From Rikenellaceae bacterium (lineage in GTDB: Bacteria > Bacteroidota > Bacteroidia > Bacteroidales > Rikenellaceae): a stretch of DNA of 64,000 bases. Under the pieces are notes generated by a model. The model saw only the letters and a list, made by a program, of their open reading frames with translations, ran no database searches and had not been told where the DNA came from. A program made the position numbers and the translations under genes. The DNA lies in contig CABJAJ010000003.1 in NCBI GenBank assembly GCA_902363575.1, positions 286,207-350,206 of the forward strand, written 5' to 3'. Positions 42,960 through 53,334 of this stretch are shown piece by piece; positions within the stretch are counted from its first letter, which is position 1, and each line of letters opens with the position of its first letter.

Positions 42960-43480
42960 GCAACAACGGAGGGGGCGCGACGGAGGGGTGCTGCGACAGA
43001 GGGGTGCTGCGACAGAGTGGAAGCGGCGACGAAGGTTGCGATAACGGGGCCGATGCAAAAAGGGCGGTGACGCAGGTGGAGCGAAAGCGCGGTGAGCAGG
43101 CCAGGCGCCTGTCTGAAGGAAGAGAGACGCCGGACGGCGACCGTGCGGGAACGGAGCGGATGAGGGAAAGGGCCGGCAGGAACCGGGCCGCAAGCGTGTC
43201 CGCTAAAGGGACGGGGCGAAACGGGCCGCAAGCGGGACAAGAGGCAGGGAAGGATGGGCCGCAGAGGACAGGCTGGTAAGAATGGGCTACAAGCGTACCC
43301 GCTAAAAGGGGCGGGGACGTAACGGACCGGGAGCGGGGCCGAACGACGGGTCGAAACGACAGGCCGAACGACGGGCCGAAATGACAGGCCGAACGACGGG
43401 CCGAAATGACAGGCCGAACGATAGGTCCGAACAACGGGGCCGAACAACGGGGCCGAAGCGACAGGCCAAACGACAGGTCG
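42960..43480. repeat. Tandem repeats in the purK-purL spacer
   Basis: GAGGGGTGCTGCGACA units repeat near 42970-43015. From about 43335 to 43480 units of about 22 bases resembling CGAACGACGGGCCGAAATGACAGGC repeat at least six times. No supported gene lies between 42933 and 43605. Confidence 0.85.
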
Positions 43481-43605
43481 GAACACGAGCGGAGGGCAGG
43501 CTGCAACAGGGCGGGCCGGAATAGAGGCGGAGGGCAGGCCGGGAAGGACAGGCTTCGCGGTCGGAAGCCCGGCCGAAGGAAAATGGAAACGATAACCCAC
43601 GGATA

Positions 43606-46600
43606 ATGAAGAACTATCGTCTTTTTGTCGAAAAGAAACCCGGTATGCGGGTGGAGGCCGAGAGCCTCAGGCGGGAGCTGAACGCCAACCTCAAACTCGG
43701 CATCGGGGAACTGCGCCTGCTGTGCGTCTATGACCTCTTCGGCTTCACGGAGGAGCTGCTTCGCGCGAGCCGCTACCGGGTGTTCGGGGAGCGGGCGACC
43801 GACACCGTCCGGGAGGAGTGCCCGCTCATGCAGGGGGCTTTCCTGGCCTGGGAGTGCCTGCCGGGGCAGTTCGACCAGCGGGCGGCCTCGGCCGTGGAGT
43901 GCGTGCGGCTGATCGATCCCGAAGCGGCGGTGCGCATCCGCAGCGGGCGTCTGCTGCTCTTCGACAGGCCGCTGTCGCCCGAGGGCATGGAGGCCGTGCG
44001 CCGCTATTGCATCAATGCGGTGGAGTGCCGCGAAAAAGAGCTCGCCGTGCTGCGGGAAGCCGACGAAGCGGTCTCGGAGCCGGTGCCCGTGCTCGCGGGG
44101 TTCCGCAGGATGGAGGCTCCCGAGCGGGCCGCATACTGCCGCAGCGAAGGGCTGGCGATGAACGCCGACGACCTGGGCGTGGTGGTGGACTATTTCCGGC
44201 GCGAGGGGCGCGACCCCTCCCAGGCCGAACTGCGCATCCTGGACACCTACTGGAGCGACCACTGCCGCCACACCACCTTCACCACCTGCCTCGACGGAAT
44301 CGCCGTCGAGCCGTCGCCCGCGGGCGAGCAGATCGCCCGCACGCTCGACCGTTACCGCGAGATGCGGCGGGAGCTGGGGCGGGACGACAAGCCCCTGTGC
44401 CTGATGGACCTGGCCACGATAGGAGCCCGCTGGCTCCGCAGCCGGGGGTTGCTCGACGACCTCGAAGTGAGCGAGGAGAACAATGCGTGCAGCGTCTTCG
44501 TGGATGTGGACGCCGACGGAGCGACGGAGCGGTGGCTGCTGCAATTCAAGAACGAAACCCATAACCATCCCACCGAAATCGAGCCTTTCGGCGGAGCTTC
44601 GACCTGCCTGGGCGGGGCGATCCGCGACCCGCTGTCGGGCCGCAGCTACGTCTATCAGGCGATGCGCGTCACGGGTGCGGGCGACATCTGGCAGCCGGTC
44701 TCCGAGACCCTGCGGGGCAAGCTGCCCCAGCGGGTCATCAGCCTGAAGGCGGCGGCGGGATACTCCTCCTACGGCAACCAGATCGGACTGGCCACCACCC
44801 ATGTGCGGGAGATCTACGACGACGGCTATGTGGCCAAGCGCCTCGAAGTGGGGGCCGTCGTGGGGGCTGTGCGGGCCGACCGCGTGCGGCGCGAAAGCCC
44901 GCAGCCGGGCGACGCGGTGCTGCTGCTGGGCGGCCGCACCGGGCGCGACGGCGTGGGCGGTGCCACGGGCTCCTCGCGGCAGCACGACGACCGTTCGCTC
45001 GAGACCTGCGGCAGCGAGGTGCAGAAGGGCAACGCTCCGGAGGAACGCAAGCTCCAACGGCTGTTCCGCCGTCCGGAGGTGACCCGCATGATTAAGAAAG
45101 CCAACGACTTCGGTGCGGGGGGCGTGAGCGTGGCCATCGGCGAGCTGACCGACGGGCTGGATATTTGGCTCGACCGCGTGCCGACCAAGTACAGCGGCCT
45201 GAGCGCCACCGAAATCGCCATCAGCGAGTCGCAGGAGCGCATGGCCGTGGTGGTCGAAGCGGCCGATGCGGCGCGTTTCATGGCCTGCTGCGCCGAGGAG
45301 AATATCGAGGCGACGCACGTGGCGGACGTGACCGCCACGCGGCGGCTGAGGATGTTTTACCGGGGCGAGACGGTCGTGGACCTCGACCGCGCCCTGATCG
45401 ACAGCGCCGGAGCCCGCCATTCGGCCACGGCCCGCATCGCGGCGGTCGGGGAGGGCGATCCCTTCCGGCGGCAGATGGTGGGGGCGGGCCTGCGGGAGCG
45501 TTTCGAGGCCAACCTGCGGGATCGCAACGTGCTGACCCAGAAAGGGCTGGTCGAGATGTTCGACGCCTCGATCGGGGCTTCGACCGTGCTGATGCCCTAT
45601 GGCGGACGGCGGCAGCGGAGCGAGACGCAGGTTTCGGTGCAGAAGCTCCCGACCGACGGCTTCTCCCACACGGCCAGTATGATGGCCTTCGGTTACAACC
45701 CGTCGCTCACGGCCTGGAGCCCCTACCACGGGGCGGCCTATGCCGTGGTGGAGGCCGCCGCCAAGGTGGTCGCCGCCGGCGGCAGCTATGCGCGCATGCG
45801 CTACTCTTACCAGGAGTATTTCGGACGCATGACCTCCGATCCGCTCACCTGGGGCCGGCCGCTGGCGGCGCTGCTGGGGGCGCTGCGGATGCAGGAGGAG
45901 CTGGGGCTCCCCTCCATCGGGGGCAAGGACTCGATGAGCGGCACGTTCGGGCAACTCGACGTGCCCCCCATGCTGATGGCCTTCGGCATCACCACCGTCG
46001 ATGCCCGGCGCGTGATTTCGACCGACCTCAAGCGTCCGGGCGACCTGCTCTACCTCGTCCGTCACCAGCCGCTCGCGGGCCGTATGCCCGACACGGCGGC
46101 CCTGATGCGCAACTTCCGCTTCGTGGAGGAGCGGATCGCCGCCGGGCAGATCGTCGCCGGCTATGCCGTCGGCTTCGGCGGCGTGGGGGAGGCCCTCGCC
46201 AAGATGGCGTTCGGCAACGGCGTCGGGGCGGAGGTCACGGCCGACGAGCGGACGTTGTTCGACCTGAGCTACGGCTCGATCGTCGTCGAGAGCACCGAAC
46301 CCCTCGACTTTGAAAACGCGGTGCCGCTGGGCCGCACCGTGCAGGACGAGGCCCTCACGGTCAATGGCGAGCGGATGGCGCTCGAGAGGCTGTGGGAGAC
46401 CAACACGGCCCGCTTTGCCGGGATCTATCCCCTGACGGCGGACGCGGAGGTCCCCTCGGCCGATCTGCCCGACGGCAGGATGGCTCCGTCGGTGTGGCCC
46501 GGCGAGGCGGTCGGGAGGCCCGTGGCGCTGCTGCCCGTCTTCCCGGGCACCAACTGCGATTACGACACGGCCCGGGCCCTGCGCCGCGCAGGGGCCGAGG

Positions 46601-47322
46601 TTGTCACGGAGGTGTTCCGCAACCTGACGGCCGACGACATCGTCGGCTCCATCGACCGGCTCGCCCGCAGGATCGATGCCTGCCACCTGCTGGTGCTCAG
46701 CGGCGGATTCTCGGCGGGCGACGAGCCCGACGGCAGCGGCAAGTTCATCGCCAGCGTGCTGTGCAACGACCGCGTGGCAGCCGCCATCGGGCGGCTGCGG
46801 GAGCGCGGGGGGCTGATCCTGGGCATCTGCAACGGCTTCCAGGCTTTGGTCAAATCGGGCCTGCTGCCCTACGGACGGCTCGGGGAGGTGGCGGAGGACG
46901 CCCCCACGCTCTTCCGCAACGACATCAACCGCCACATCTCGCAGGTGGTGCTCACGCGCGTCAGCTCGACGGGCTCGCCCTGGCTGGCGGGCTTCGCCCC
47001 GGGAGAGCTCCACGCCGTCGCCGTGAGCCACGGGGAGGGTAAATTCGTGGTGGACGAAAGCCGGGCCCGCGCCCTCTTCGCTGCCGGGCAGGTGGCTTTC
47101 CGCTATGCGATGCCCGACGGGGAGCCCGCATCCCGCGGCCCGTGGAATCCCAACGGCTCCTGCTACGCCATCGAGGGGGTGCTGAGTCCCGACGGCCGCA
47201 TCCTGGGCAAGATGGGCCACACGGAGCGGTACGAACCGGGGCTGATGAAGAACATCGCGGGGGAGAAGGAGCAGCCGCTCTTCCGCAATGCGGTGGCCTA
47301 CTTCCGTAAACAGAATTTGTAA
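43606..47322 (+). CDS. purL: Phosphoribosylformylglycinamidine synthase, single-chain
   Basis: The 1,238-residue enzyme converts FGAR to FGAM with glutamine and ATP. It is the large single-chain form: an N-terminal PurS-like part, the FGAM synthase core with SDHCRHTTF and KNETHNHPTEI and a second GGKDSMSGTF half, and a C-terminal glutaminase with FPGTNCDYD, nucleophile GICNGFQ, and SHGEGKF. Separate purS and purQ genes are therefore not needed. The ATG at 43606 gives the expected N terminus. purC follows after 19 bases. Confidence 0.97.
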   Translation: MKNYRLFVEKKPGMRVEAESLRRELNANLKLGIGELRLLCVYDLFGFTEELLRASRYRVFGERATDTVREECPLMQGAFLAWECLPGQFDQRAASAVECVRLIDPEAAVRIRSGRLLLFDRPLSPEGMEAVRRYCINAVECREKELAVLREADEAVSEPVPVLAGFRRMEAPERAAYCRSEGLAMNADDLGVVVDYFRREGRDPSQAELRILDTYWSDHCRHTTFTTCLDGIAVEPSPAGEQIARTLDRYREMRRELGRDDKPLCLMDLATIGARWLRSRGLLDDLEVSEENNACSVFVDVDADGATERWLLQFKNETHNHPTEIEPFGGASTCLGGAIRDPLSGRSYVYQAMRVTGAGDIWQPVSETLRGKLPQRVISLKAAAGYSSYGNQIGLATTHVREIYDDGYVAKRLEVGAVVGAVRADRVRRESPQPGDAVLLLGGRTGRDGVGGATGSSRQHDDRSLETCGSEVQKGNAPEERKLQRLFRRPEVTRMIKKANDFGAGGVSVAIGELTDGLDIWLDRVPTKYSGLSATEIAISESQERMAVVVEAADAARFMACCAEENIEATHVADVTATRRLRMFYRGETVVDLDRALIDSAGARHSATARIAAVGEGDPFRRQMVGAGLRERFEANLRDRNVLTQKGLVEMFDASIGASTVLMPYGGRRQRSETQVSVQKLPTDGFSHTASMMAFGYNPSLTAWSPYHGAAYAVVEAAAKVVAAGGSYARMRYSYQEYFGRMTSDPLTWGRPLAALLGALRMQEELGLPSIGGKDSMSGTFGQLDVPPMLMAFGITTVDARRVISTDLKRPGDLLYLVRHQPLAGRMPDTAALMRNFRFVEERIAAGQIVAGYAVGFGGVGEALAKMAFGNGVGAEVTADERTLFDLSYGSIVVESTEPLDFENAVPLGRTVQDEALTVNGERMALERLWETNTARFAGIYPLTADAEVPSADLPDGRMAPSVWPGEAVGRPVALLPVFPGTNCDYDTARALRRAGAEVVTEVFRNLTADDIVGSIDRLARRIDACHLLVLSGGFSAGDEPDGSGKFIASVLCNDRVAAAIGRLRERGGLILGICNGFQALVKSGLLPYGRLGEVAEDAPTLFRNDINRHISQVVLTRVSSTGSPWLAGFAPGELHAVAVSHGEGKFVVDESRARALFAAGQVAFRYAMPDGEPASRGPWNPNGSCYAIEGVLSPDGRILGKMGHTERYEPGLMKNIAGEKEQPLFRNAVAYFRKQNL

Positions 47323-47341
47323 AACCTTAAAATAAGCGACT

Positions 47342-48064
47342 ATGCAACAGTTGGAAATGCTCTACGAGGGCAAGGCGAAGCAGGTGTTCCGCACCGACGA
47401 TCCGCAGGTGATCCTGATTCACTACAAGGATGCGGCCACCGCATTCAACAACATCAAGAAAGCCACCATCGAGGGCAAGGGGGCGCTCAACAACCGCATC
47501 TCGACGCTCATCTTCGAGTACCTCCGCGACAAGGGCATCCCGACGCACTACCTGCGCACGATCAATGACCGCGACCAACTGTGCCGCCGCGTGACGATCA
47601 TCCCGCTGGAGGTGATCGTGCGCAACGTCATCGCCGGGTCGATGGCCCAACGCCTGGGGATCGAGGAGGGCACCAAACCCGCGAACGTGATCTACGACAT
47701 CTGCTACAAGAACGACGAGCTGGGCGACCCGCTCATCAACGACCACCACGCCGTCGCACTGGGGGCGGTGACCTACGACGAGCTGCGGACGATTTACGCG
47801 GCGACGGCGCGCATCAACGAGGCGCTCGGGGAGCTCTTCGCACGAATGGGCATCACGCTCGTGGACTTCAAGATCGAGTTCGGGCGCACGGCCGACGGCG
47901 AAATCGTGCTGGCGGACGAGATTTCGCCCGACACCTGCCGCCTGTGGGACAGCACGACCAACGAAAAACTGGACAAGGACCGTTTCCGCCGGGATCTGGG
48001 CCGTGTGCGCGAGGCCTACGAGGAGATTTTGGCGCGGCTCGAAAAAGCGACGCACAAGGGATGA
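47342..48064 (+). CDS. purC: SAICAR synthase
   Basis: The 240-residue enzyme joins aspartate to CAIR using ATP. The N terminus [11 protein letters not shown], the [19 protein letters not shown] block and [14 protein letters not shown] near the end are characteristic. Length is typical of the short bacterial type. Its stop overlaps the purF start by four bases (ATGA), coupling their translation. Confidence 0.97.
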   Translation: MQQLEMLYEGKAKQVFRTDDPQVILIHYKDAATAFNNIKKATIEGKGALNNRISTLIFEYLRDKGIPTHYLRTINDRDQLCRRVTIIPLEVIVRNVIAGSMAQRLGIEEGTKPANVIYDICYKNDELGDPLINDHHAVALGAVTYDELRTIYAATARINEALGELFARMGITLVDFKIEFGRTADGEIVLADEISPDTCRLWDSTTNEKLDKDRFRRDLGRVREAYEEILARLEKATHKG

Positions 48065-49479
48065 TCGGGGCAACGACGGATCGGGAGCTGCACGAGGAGT
48101 GCGGCGTGTTCGGGGTCTTCGGGGTTCCGGGCGCCGCCGAACTCACCTACTACGGGCTGCACGCCTTGCAGCACCGGGGGCAGGAGGGGTGCGGCATCGT
48201 GAGCGTGAACGACGCCGGGGCGCTGCGCCGCATCAAGGGCGAGGGGCTCGTGACGGAGGTTTTCAACGAGGCCAACCTGCGCACGCTCGAGGGGAGCATG
48301 GCCGTGGGACACGTCCGCTACTCGACCTCGGGGGGCGGGGGGATCGAGAATGTGCAGCCCTTTCTGTTCCGCCACTTCACGGGGGACTTCGCCCTGGCCC
48401 ACAACGGCAATCTGGTCAATTCGCACCTGCTGCGCCGCTGGCTCGAGGACAAGGGGAGCCTGTTCCAGTCCTCGTCGGACAGCGAGGTGCTGGCCCACCT
48501 GATTAAGAAGGAGACCCGCAACCACACGCAGCCCCGCATATACGCCATCGTCGAGGCGCTCAATATGATCGAGGGGGCGTTCGCCTTCCTCATTATGACG
48601 GCCAACCGCATCTATGCCGCACGCGACAAGTACGGGTTGCGGCCCCTCTCGATCGGGCGGCTGGGCGACGGCTTCGTCGTGAGCTCCGAGACCTGCGCTC
48701 TCGACGCTGTGGGCGCCGAGTTCCTGCGGGACGTGGAGCCGGGCGAGATCGCGACGCTCGACGGAAAGGGCATCCGCTCGACGGACTACTCCATGTATAA
48801 GCGCCACGCAATCTGCGCGATGGAGTACATCTACTTCGCGCGTCCCGACAGCGATATCGAACGGTGCAACGTCCATGCGTTCCGCAAGCGTTCGGGACGG
48901 CTGCTGTGGCAGGAGTCCCCGGCCGACGCCGACGTGGTGGTCGGGGTGCCCGATTCGAGCCTCAGCGCGGCGATGGGCTTCGCCGAGGCGAGCGGCATCC
49001 CCTACGAAATGGGGCTTATCAAGAACCGGTACATCGGCCGCACCTTCATTCAGCCCTCGCAGGCGATGCGCGAGAAGGGGGTGAGGATGAAGCTCTCGGC
49101 CGTCGGAAGTCTGGTGCGGGGCAGGCGCGTGGCGCTGGTGGACGACTCGATCGTGCGGGGCACCACCTCGCAGCGCATCGTGCGGCTGCTGCGCGAAGCC
49201 GGAGCCACGGAGGTGCATGTGCGTATCGCCAGCCCTCCGATCACGCACCCCTGCTTCTACGGGGTCGATACCTCGACCTACGACGAGCTGCTGTGCGCCC
49301 GCAAGAGCCCGGAGGAGGTGTGCCGTCTGGTCGGGGCCGACTCGCTGCACTTCCTCTCGCGCGAGGCGCTGTTGAAGGCGGGCGGGCGCGACGAGCTCTG
49401 TATGGCCTGTTTCACGGGGCGCTACCCGACGGCCCTTTACAGCCCCGTCGAGGCGGCCAACAAGGACGGGAAGTTCTGA
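48061..49479 (+). CDS. purF: Amidophosphoribosyltransferase
   Basis: The 472-residue enzyme makes phosphoribosylamine from PRPP and glutamine, the committed step of purine synthesis. A 13-residue propeptide precedes the nucleophile Cys14 (EECGVFG), which must be exposed by cleavage. The PRPP-binding loop [14 protein letters not shown] lies in the C-terminal half, and ELCMACFTG near the end marks the B. subtilis-like type with an iron-sulfur cluster. The start overlaps purC by four bases. It is the main feedback-controlled enzyme of the pathway in known cases. Confidence 0.97.
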   Translation: MIGATTDRELHEECGVFGVFGVPGAAELTYYGLHALQHRGQEGCGIVSVNDAGALRRIKGEGLVTEVFNEANLRTLEGSMAVGHVRYSTSGGGGIENVQPFLFRHFTGDFALAHNGNLVNSHLLRRWLEDKGSLFQSSSDSEVLAHLIKKETRNHTQPRIYAIVEALNMIEGAFAFLIMTANRIYAARDKYGLRPLSIGRLGDGFVVSSETCALDAVGAEFLRDVEPGEIATLDGKGIRSTDYSMYKRHAICAMEYIYFARPDSDIERCNVHAFRKRSGRLLWQESPADADVVVGVPDSSLSAAMGFAEASGIPYEMGLIKNRYIGRTFIQPSQAMREKGVRMKLSAVGSLVRGRRVALVDDSIVRGTTSQRIVRLLREAGATEVHVRIASPPITHPCFYGVDTSTYDELLCARKSPEEVCRLVGADSLHFLSREALLKAGGRDELCMACFTGRYPTALYSPVEAANKDGKF

Positions 49480-49496
49480 CCGGGCGGAGCGAACGG

Positions 49497-49900
49497 AGCG
49501 GCGGCACGAATGGGGCCGCACGAATCGGCCCGACCAAGCGGATTGAATGAACGGGCCGGTCGAGTTGGTCGGACGAACCGGGCAGGCCGAGCAGGTCGGA
49601 CTAACGGGCCGGCCGAAGGGGGCGGACGAATCGGGTCGGACGAGTTGGTCGGACGAACCGGGCCGCACAACGAGGCAGGCCAAGCAGATTGAACGAACGA
49701 ATCGGACAAATCGGCCCGGCCGAGCAGGTCGGACTAACGGGCCGGCCGATGGGATCGGACGAACCGGGCCGGATAAGTTGGTCGGACGAACCGGGCCGCA
49801 CAACAGGTCGGCCAAGCGGATTGAACGAACGGGTCGAATGAATCGGGTCGGACTAACGGGCCGGCCGAACGGGGTGGACGAACCGAGCCGGATGACATCG
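49497..49900. repeat. Tandem repeats in the purF-purM spacer
   Basis: Degenerate units built from GGTCGGACGAACCGGGCCG and GACTAACGGGCCGGCCGA repeat across about 400 bases. They are G- and A-rich on the transcribed sense strand. No supported gene lies between 49480 and 50155. Confidence 0.85.
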
Positions 49901-50155
49901 GTCGGGCGTCGGCGGCCGGAAAGGTTGGTCGGTGCAAGATCCGCCCGTGAGCTGACGGCGAAGCCCGGCCCGCGAAGCGGCAGTACGACCGTCGTTATGG
50001 TGACGGATGGATAAGGATGGAACGCGGCCGGGCTGCGGAGTCGGTGCGGAGGGCCGGATCAGACGGCCTGCCGGATGCCGCCGGACGGCGGCCGGCAGAC
50101 GAGAACGAAAAGTGGTAACCGGACGGCCTGTGCCGTCCCAAACGGAAAAAAGGAT

Positions 50156-51187
50156 ATGGCTAAAAGTTATTCAGACGCCGGAGTGAACCTCGAAGCCGGC
50201 TACGAAGTGGTGAGGCGGATCAAGCGGCACGTCGCCTCGACCGCCCGCCCGGGGATGATGGGGGGCATCGGCGCTTTCGGCGGGATGTTCGACCTCGGGG
50301 CGCTCAGGATCGCCGATCCGGTGCTGGTGAGCGGCACCGACGGCGTGGGCACCAAGCTCAAGATCGCATTCGAGATGGACCGGCACGACACCATCGGCAT
50401 CGATGCGGTGGCGATGTGCGTGAACGACGTGCTGGCGCAGGGGGCCGAGCCGCTCTTCTTCCTCGACTATGTGGCCGTGGGCCGCAACGAGCCGCAGAAG
50501 ATCGAAGCCATCGTCGCGGGGGTGGCCGAGGGGTGCCGGCAGGCCGGTTGCGCCCTGATCGGCGGCGAGACGGCCGAGATGCCGGGTATGTATGCCGGCG
50601 GAGAGTACGACATCGCGGGCTTCACGTGCGGCGTGGTCGAGCGGGCCCGTCTGATCGACGGCAGCAAGGTGGCCGTGGGCGACGCACTGGTGGGCATCGC
50701 CTCGAGCGGCGTGCACTCCAACGGGTTCAGCCTGGTGCGCAAGATCGTCCGCGAGGCGGGGCTCGACCTCTCGGCCCGTTATCCCGAGCTGGGGGAACGG
50801 ACGCTGGGCGAAGTGCTGCTCACCCCCACGCGCATCTATGTGCGGCAGGTGCTCGCGCTGCTGCGCGAGATCGACGTCCACGGCATCGGCCATATCACCG
50901 GCGGCGGCTTCGACGAGAATATTCCCCGCATCCTGCAGCCCGGTCAGGGCGTGACCGTGCAGGAGGGGTCGTGGGAGGTGCTGCCCGTGTTCCGCATGCT
51001 CGAACAGCGGGGCGGGGTGCGGCACCGCGAGATGTTCAACATCTTCAATATGGGCATCGGAATGGTGCTGGCGGTGAACCCCGCCGATGCCGGGCGCACG
51101 GTGGAACGGCTCGGCGAGCTGGGCGAGCGGGCGTCGGTGATCGGGCGGGTAACGGACTCCGAGGGGGTCGAAATCCTCCCCGCATGA
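50156..51187 (+). CDS. purM: AIR synthase (phosphoribosylformylglycinamidine cyclo-ligase)
   Basis: The 343-residue enzyme closes FGAM to AIR using ATP. The N-terminal [11 protein letters not shown] block, [17 protein letters not shown] and [12 protein letters not shown] are conserved family stretches. The frame is open upstream, but the ATG at 50156 begins at the conserved N terminus. The stop overlaps the purN start by four bases. Confidence 0.97.
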   Translation: MAKSYSDAGVNLEAGYEVVRRIKRHVASTARPGMMGGIGAFGGMFDLGALRIADPVLVSGTDGVGTKLKIAFEMDRHDTIGIDAVAMCVNDVLAQGAEPLFFLDYVAVGRNEPQKIEAIVAGVAEGCRQAGCALIGGETAEMPGMYAGGEYDIAGFTCGVVERARLIDGSKVAVGDALVGIASSGVHSNGFSLVRKIVREAGLDLSARYPELGERTLGEVLLTPTRIYVRQVLALLREIDVHGIGHITGGGFDENIPRILQPGQGVTVQEGSWEVLPVFRMLEQRGGVRHREMFNIFNMGIGMVLAVNPADAGRTVERLGELGERASVIGRVTDSEGVEILPA

Positions 51188-51801
51188 GCCCCTTGCGACC
51201 GGCCGGGGCCGCCGCCCAAGAGCCCAGGGCGGCTATTGCGGTGTTCGCCAGCGGCAGCGGCTCCAACTTCGAGGCGATAGCGGCGGCCTGCGCCGACGGG
51301 CGGCTTGCGGCCCGCGTCGCCCTGCTCGTCTGCGACAAGCCGGGGGCGCCGGTCTGCGGACGGGCGGAGCGACTGGGGATCGAAACTTTCGTCTTCGACC
51401 CGCACGCCTACCCCTCCAAAGCCGCCTTCGAGGGCGAGATCGTGCGGCGGCTCGATGCCGCCCGGGTACGGCTGGTCTGTCTGGCGGGTTATATGCGGCT
51501 GGTCGGGGAGACGCTCCTGGGGGCTTACGGCGGACGGATCGTGAACATCCACCCCTCGCTGCTGCCCGCGTTCAAGGGGGCGCACGCCATCCGCGACGCT
51601 TTCGACTATGGCGTGCGGGTTTACGGCGTGACGATCCACCGGGTCGATGCCTCGCTCGACGGAGGCCCCATCGTGGCGCAGCGGGCGTTCGACTACGCGG
51701 GGCGGGACCGGGAGGAGCTGGAGCGGCGGGTGCATGCCGTCGAACACGTCCTCTATGTGGAAACGATCGGACAATTGTTAAAAGAGCAGGATAAGGGATG
51801 A
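51184..51801 (+). CDS. purN: GAR formyltransferase
   Basis: The 205-residue enzyme transfers a formyl group from 10-formyl-THF to GAR. The [11 protein letters not shown] loop binds GAR, and the catalytic Asn-His-Asp set lies in [13 protein letters not shown] and the following [10 protein letters not shown]. An N-terminal extension of about 16 residues is Ala/Pro-rich. Its start overlaps purM and its stop overlaps purH, each by four bases, so the three are translationally coupled. Confidence 0.96.
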   Translation: MSPLRPAGAAAQEPRAAIAVFASGSGSNFEAIAAACADGRLAARVALLVCDKPGAPVCGRAERLGIETFVFDPHAYPSKAAFEGEIVRRLDAARVRLVCLAGYMRLVGETLLGAYGGRIVNIHPSLLPAFKGAHAIRDAFDYGVRVYGVTIHRVDASLDGGPIVAQRAFDYAGRDREELERRVHAVEHVLYVETIGQLLKEQDKG

Positions 51802-53330
51802 AAAGAGCATTATTCAGCGTAAGCGACAAGACGGGCGTTGCGGAGTTCGCCCGCGCACTGAAGGATCGGGGCTGGGAGGTGATCGCCACGGGCGGCACGC
51901 AGCAGCTCCTCGAGCGGGAAGGGATCGCCACCACCGGCATCAGCGAGGTGACGGGCTTTCCGGAAATCTGCGACGGACGGGTCAAGACGCTCCATCCGGC
52001 CGTCCACGGGGCCTTGCTGGCCCGGCGCGACGACAGGGAGCACATGGGCACCCTGTGCGGGTTGGGGATCCTCCCGATCGATCTGGTGTGCGTGAACCTC
52101 TATCCGTTCCGCCAGACCGTCGCCCGCGCGGGGGTGACGCTCGCCGAGGCCACCGAGCAGATCGACATCGGCGGCCCCTCGATGCTGCGGAGCGCCGCCA
52201 AGAACAACGTCTCGGTGACGGTGGTTTGCGACCCCGCGGACTACGCCGAGGTGCTGGCGGAGATCGCCCGGGAGGGCGATACCACCCCGGAACTGCGGCT
52301 GCGGCTCGCGGCCAGAGCCTATACCCACACGGCCGAGTACGATATGGCCATCGCCGCCTACATGCGGCGTGAGGCGGGGTTGAGCGAGAAGCTGTTTCTG
52401 TCGTTCGAGCGGACGCAGGAGCTCCGCTACGGCGAGAATCCCCATCAGCGGGCGGCTTTCTACCGCGAAGCGGACGAAGTGCCCTACTCCCTGGCTTCGG
52501 CCCGGCAGTTGCATGGCAAAGAACTATCGTACAACAACATACAGGATGCGAACGCCGCATTGGAGCTGCTGCGCGAATTCGACGATCCGTGCTGCGTGGC
52601 CGTCAAGCACATGAATCCCTGCGGCACGGCCCTCGGCGCGGATGCGGCCGATGCGTGGCGGAGGGCTTACGAAGCCGACCCGGTGAGCATCTTCGGCGGC
52701 ATCGTGGCCCTGAACCGCCCCCTCACGCGCGAGGCGGCGGCGGCGATGAAGCCCGTGTTCCTGGAGATCGTGATCGCCCCGGCCTTCGAGCCGGAAGCGC
52801 TGGAACTGCTCGCGGCGAAGAAGAACCTGCGGCTGCTGACGGTGCGCATGGATGCCGACACCGCCCCGGCCCGCCAGTTGGCGAGCGTGAACGGAGGGCT
52901 GCTCGTGCAGGAGCTCGACCGCACGGACGAGGTGCCCGCTGCGGGGCAATGCGTCACGCGGCGGCGGCCGACGGAGCGACAACTGGCCGACCTCGCCTTT
53001 GCGTGGCGGATCGTCAAGCATGTCAAGTCCAATGCCGTCGTTGCGGTGCGCGACGGCCGCACGCTGGGCGTGGGCGCCGGGCAGATGAACCGCGTCGGCT
53101 CCGCCCGCATTGCGCTGGAGGAGGCCCGCGCCAAGGGGGTCGCGGAGGGGATCGTGCTCGCCTCCGACGGCTTTTTCCCGTTCGACGACTGCGTGCGTCT
53201 GGCCGCCGGATACGGTGTGGAGGCGATCGCGCAGCCGGGCGGAAGCGTGCGCGACGCCGATTCGGTGGCTGCCGCCGACGAGCTGAACGTGGCGATGGTC
53301 TTCACGGGAGTGCGTCATTTCAAACATTGA
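51798..53330 (+). CDS. purH: Bifunctional AICAR formyltransferase / IMP cyclohydrolase
   Basis: The 510-residue enzyme performs the last two steps to IMP. The first 200 residues are the MGS-like cyclohydrolase domain (ALFSVSDKTGVAEFA, ATGGT, DGRVKTLHP). The rest is the formyltransferase with the KHMNPCG catalytic block and DGFFPFDD near the end. It overlaps purN by four bases and is followed by purD after four bases. It uses the same formyl donor as PurN. Confidence 0.97.
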   Translation: MKRALFSVSDKTGVAEFARALKDRGWEVIATGGTQQLLEREGIATTGISEVTGFPEICDGRVKTLHPAVHGALLARRDDREHMGTLCGLGILPIDLVCVNLYPFRQTVARAGVTLAEATEQIDIGGPSMLRSAAKNNVSVTVVCDPADYAEVLAEIAREGDTTPELRLRLAARAYTHTAEYDMAIAAYMRREAGLSEKLFLSFERTQELRYGENPHQRAAFYREADEVPYSLASARQLHGKELSYNNIQDANAALELLREFDDPCCVAVKHMNPCGTALGADAADAWRRAYEADPVSIFGGIVALNRPLTREAAAAMKPVFLEIVIAPAFEPEALELLAAKKNLRLLTVRMDADTAPARQLASVNGGLLVQELDRTDEVPAAGQCVTRRRPTERQLADLAFAWRIVKHVKSNAVVAVRDGRTLGVGAGQMNRVGSARIALEEARAKGVAEGIVLASDGFFPFDDCVRLAAGYGVEAIAQPGGSVRDADSVAAADELNVAMVFTGVRHFKH

Positions 53331-53334
53331 GCCG

